A stretch of DNA of 41,847 nt, from positions 1 through 41,847 of IMG/VR virus record IMGVR_UViG_3300023174_000312; one strand, written 5' to 3'. Below, in pieces: positions 40,126 to 41,847 of this stretch (its first letter is position 1; every line of letters begins with the position of its first letter). The stretch is from a virus. The translations under genes and the position numbers were made by a program. Below the pieces are notes generated by a model. That model worked only from the letters and a program-made list of their open reading frames with translations, made no database searches and was not told the origin of the DNA.

Positions 40126-41606
40126 ACATATTAGGTATTTCGGCCGGCTATCATGATGCCGCAGCCACAGTGATCAGCTCACGAGGTGACATTGTATTTG
40201 CTGCACATGCAGAACGCTACAGCAAGAAGAAGAATGATGCTGATATCAACCTTGGCCTAATTCGGGACGCATGTGACCAAAATTTTGACGTTGATCATAT
40301 AGCCTACTATGAAACACCATGGAAAAAACAACTTCGCCAGTGGTACAGTGGTCAAGGCATAGAGTGGAACAAGTTGACCACTCAACAAGTTTTAAAACAA
40401 CAACTGCGAGGATGGTTTTCGTACACGCCCTACAGTTGTCACAGTCACCATCTCTCACATGCAGCAGGTGGATTTCAAACGTCACCATACGACCGTGCTA
40501 CTGTGGTGGTAATTGACGCCATAGGCGAGTGGGATACCATATCAATCTGGGGAGCAGAATATGACAAACGAGGACAAGCAAGATATCGACGACTGTGGTC
40601 GCAACGATACCCTCACAGCCTGGGTCTCTTTTATAGTGCAATTACTCAGCGTGTGGGCCTACACCCACTAGACGAAGAATACATCACCATGGGCATGAGT
40701 GCTTATGGCGATGATCATTACAATCATGTGATGGAATCAGTGTTGATTCGCGACCCTTATGAAATAGAATTTGGGCAAAACTTACACACCGGAGTCACGG
40801 ATGATTTTATGGGCGGTCTCAGCAATGAAGACATTGCTGCCAGTGCTCAACGATTGTTAGAACGCCTGATAGGCAATGTCATGCGTAGAGCTAGAGATTT
40901 TGGTTGGAGCACCAATCTTGTGTATCAAGGTGGTGTTGCACTCAACTGTTTGGCCAATAGAACTCTAGGAGAATATTTTGACAACATCTGGATCATGCCC
41001 TGCCCGGGAGACGCTGGGTCAAGTCTTGGTGCGGCTGCCCTTGCGTATGGTAAACGTCTGCATTGGCACAATGCGTACCTTGGTCACAATATTTCTGGCC
41101 CTTATCCTGTTGGTGATCTTGTCCGCAGTTTACTTGACACTGGCATTGTTGGAGTGGCCTCTGGCAAAGCTGAATTTGGTCCCAGAGCACTGGGTAACCG
41201 GAGCCTACTGGCTGACCCCCGAGGCAAAGAAATCAAAGACCGAGTAAATGAAATCAAACGCAGACAAAAATTCCGACCTTTTGCCCCTGTTGTTTTGGCT
41301 GAACTGGCTGGCAATTATTTTGATATGCCTAGCGGCTGGCATACTCACGACTACATGCAGTCAATAGCTCGTTGCCGGTCACCTGATCTCTATCCTGCCA
41401 TATGCCATGTTGATGGCACCAGCCGAGTACAAACAGTGGCCAAAGACGGTTCGGGCATAAGACAGTTGTTGGAAGCATGGTATGCCAAAACAGGTTGTCC
41501 CATGTTGCTCAACACCAGTTTGAACATACGTGGCGAGCCCATGGTCAACGATCGTGCGGATGCTGATCGTTTTGAAACAAGATACAATGTAAAGGTATAT
41601 TCATGA
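40122..41606 (+). CDS. NodU/CmcH-family carbamoyltransferase
   Basis: The protein has the family's two-part layout. The N-terminal domain starts MNILGISAGYHDAAATV, with HHLSHAAGGF at ~109-118 and VVVIDAIGEWDTISIWG. The C-terminal domain has GGVALNCLANR, CPGDAGSSLGAAALAYG, FGPRALGNRSLLADPR (from ~352) and MLLNTSLNIRGEPMV. The family moves a carbamoyl group from carbamoyl phosphate to a hydroxyl, usually on a sugar or antibiotic, through a carbamoyl-adenylate. The conserved His, Asp and Arg blocks are present, so activity is likely. The 494 residues are on the short side for the family. The next gene encodes an FkbM-type methyltransferase, a common pairing in sugar-decoration clusters. Confidence 0.9.
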   Translation: MNILGISAGYHDAAATVISSRGDIVFAAHAERYSKKKNDADINLGLIRDACDQNFDVDHIAYYETPWKKQLRQWYSGQGIEWNKLTTQQVLKQQLRGWFSYTPYSCHSHHLSHAAGGFQTSPYDRATVVVIDAIGEWDTISIWGAEYDKRGQARYRRLWSQRYPHSLGLFYSAITQRVGLHPLDEEYITMGMSAYGDDHYNHVMESVLIRDPYEIEFGQNLHTGVTDDFMGGLSNEDIAASAQRLLERLIGNVMRRARDFGWSTNLVYQGGVALNCLANRTLGEYFDNIWIMPCPGDAGSSLGAAALAYGKRLHWHNAYLGHNISGPYPVGDLVRSLLDTGIVGVASGKAEFGPRALGNRSLLADPRGKEIKDRVNEIKRRQKFRPFAPVVLAELAGNYFDMPSGWHTHDYMQSIARCRSPDLYPAICHVDGTSRVQTVAKDGSGIRQLLEAWYAKTGCPMLLNTSLNIRGEPMVNDRADADRFETRYNVKVYS

Positions 41607-41847
41607 TTAAATCTACAAAAACTAGATACAGTGACAATTTCAGCTACTACACCACCGATGAAATGATTGGGCGCAGTTTAGATCTCTACGGAGAGTACAG
41701 TCAATTTGAACTGGAATTTTTGTTGGCCATGCTGAACGAAAATTCCGTGGTCTACGATATAGGAGCCAACATAGGTTACCACACCACAGCATTTGCCAGT
41801 GTGGTCAAGAAAGTTTATGCGTTTGAACCGCATCCTAAAAATTATGC
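41603..41847 (+). CDS. FkbM-type methyltransferase, 5' part (runs off the right edge)
   Basis: The visible ~81 residues start MIKSTKTRYSDNFSYYTTDE. They contain VVYDIGANIGYHTTAFA, the SAM-binding glycine motif, and VYAFEPHPKNY, the acidic second motif. Both are typical of FkbM-family O-methyltransferases, which methylate sugar hydroxyls. The 3' end and most of the catalytic domain are outside the window. ATG overlaps the carbamoyltransferase stop (ATGA). Confidence 0.82.
   Translation, partial: MIKSTKTRYSDNFSYYTTDEMIGRSLDLYGEYSQFELEFLLAMLNENSVVYDIGANIGYHTTAFASVVKKVYAFEPHPKNY

Noticed and set aside
40978-41247. 89-residue plus-strand frame with a strong hydrophobic helix
   Set aside because: It is nested in the carbamoyltransferase C-terminal domain, where the conserved family motifs are in the other frame.
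1-41847. tRNA genes, CRISPR arrays, insertion sequences, attachment sites
   Set aside because: None found by eye. The coding density leaves almost no room, and the repeats seen are protein-domain repeats within genes.

Overview
This window looks like part of the genome of a T4-like, contractile-tailed phage (myovirus) from an aquatic environment. The left 24 kb carries a baseplate wedge gene of the gp25 family, a gp6-like wedge gene, a 5,212-residue virion protein and a set of tail-fibre-type proteins. TATAAATA-type motifs, which resemble T4 late promoters, sit just upstream of several of them. Many proteins match sequence styles I know from marine T4-like phages (cyanophages, pelagiphages), but there are no photosynthesis genes or other host markers here, so the host cannot be named.

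Layout. Positions 1-1040 hold the 3' part of an unrecognised structural protein. Positions 1056-4957 encode the gp25-like and gp6-like baseplate wedge proteins. Positions 4957-20595 are one uninterrupted gene for a giant modular protein. It contains nested cupredoxin-like domains, five carbohydrate-binding-like modules, seven FG-GAP-type propeller blades and many beta-rich repeats. Positions 20615-24157 encode a 50-residue protein, a 201-residue structural protein, a tail-fibre protein with a peptidase-G2-like C-terminus, and a second fibre-like protein. A clear hairpin terminator at 24161-24180 closes this block.

The second block starts at a sigma70-like promoter (TATAAT at 24201-24206) and runs off the right edge. 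It has 19 genes, and all 18 junctions overlap, so it is one translationally coupled operon on the plus strand. After a small conserved phage protein come three GT-A-like glycosyltransferase candidates. These are followed by six radical SAM enzymes interleaved with two SGNH-hydrolase-like proteins, two related proteins sharing a TEK-I/T-W motif, and proteins of unknown function. The block ends with a NodU/CmcH-type carbamoyltransferase and the start of an FkbM-type methyltransferase. All six radical SAM proteins carry a four-cysteine, twitch/SPASM-like iron-sulfur module N-terminal to the SAM core, the reverse of the usual order.

The second block reads as a phage-borne pathway that builds or modifies a glycan or glycoconjugate (sugar transfer, radical chemistry, deacylation or acylation, carbamoylation, methylation). 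The target could be the tail fibres encoded just upstream, the host surface, or, less likely, the phage DNA; the sequence alone does not decide this. The six-enzyme radical SAM array is the best candidate for an undescribed system. No tRNA, CRISPR array, transposase, integrase or origin was seen.
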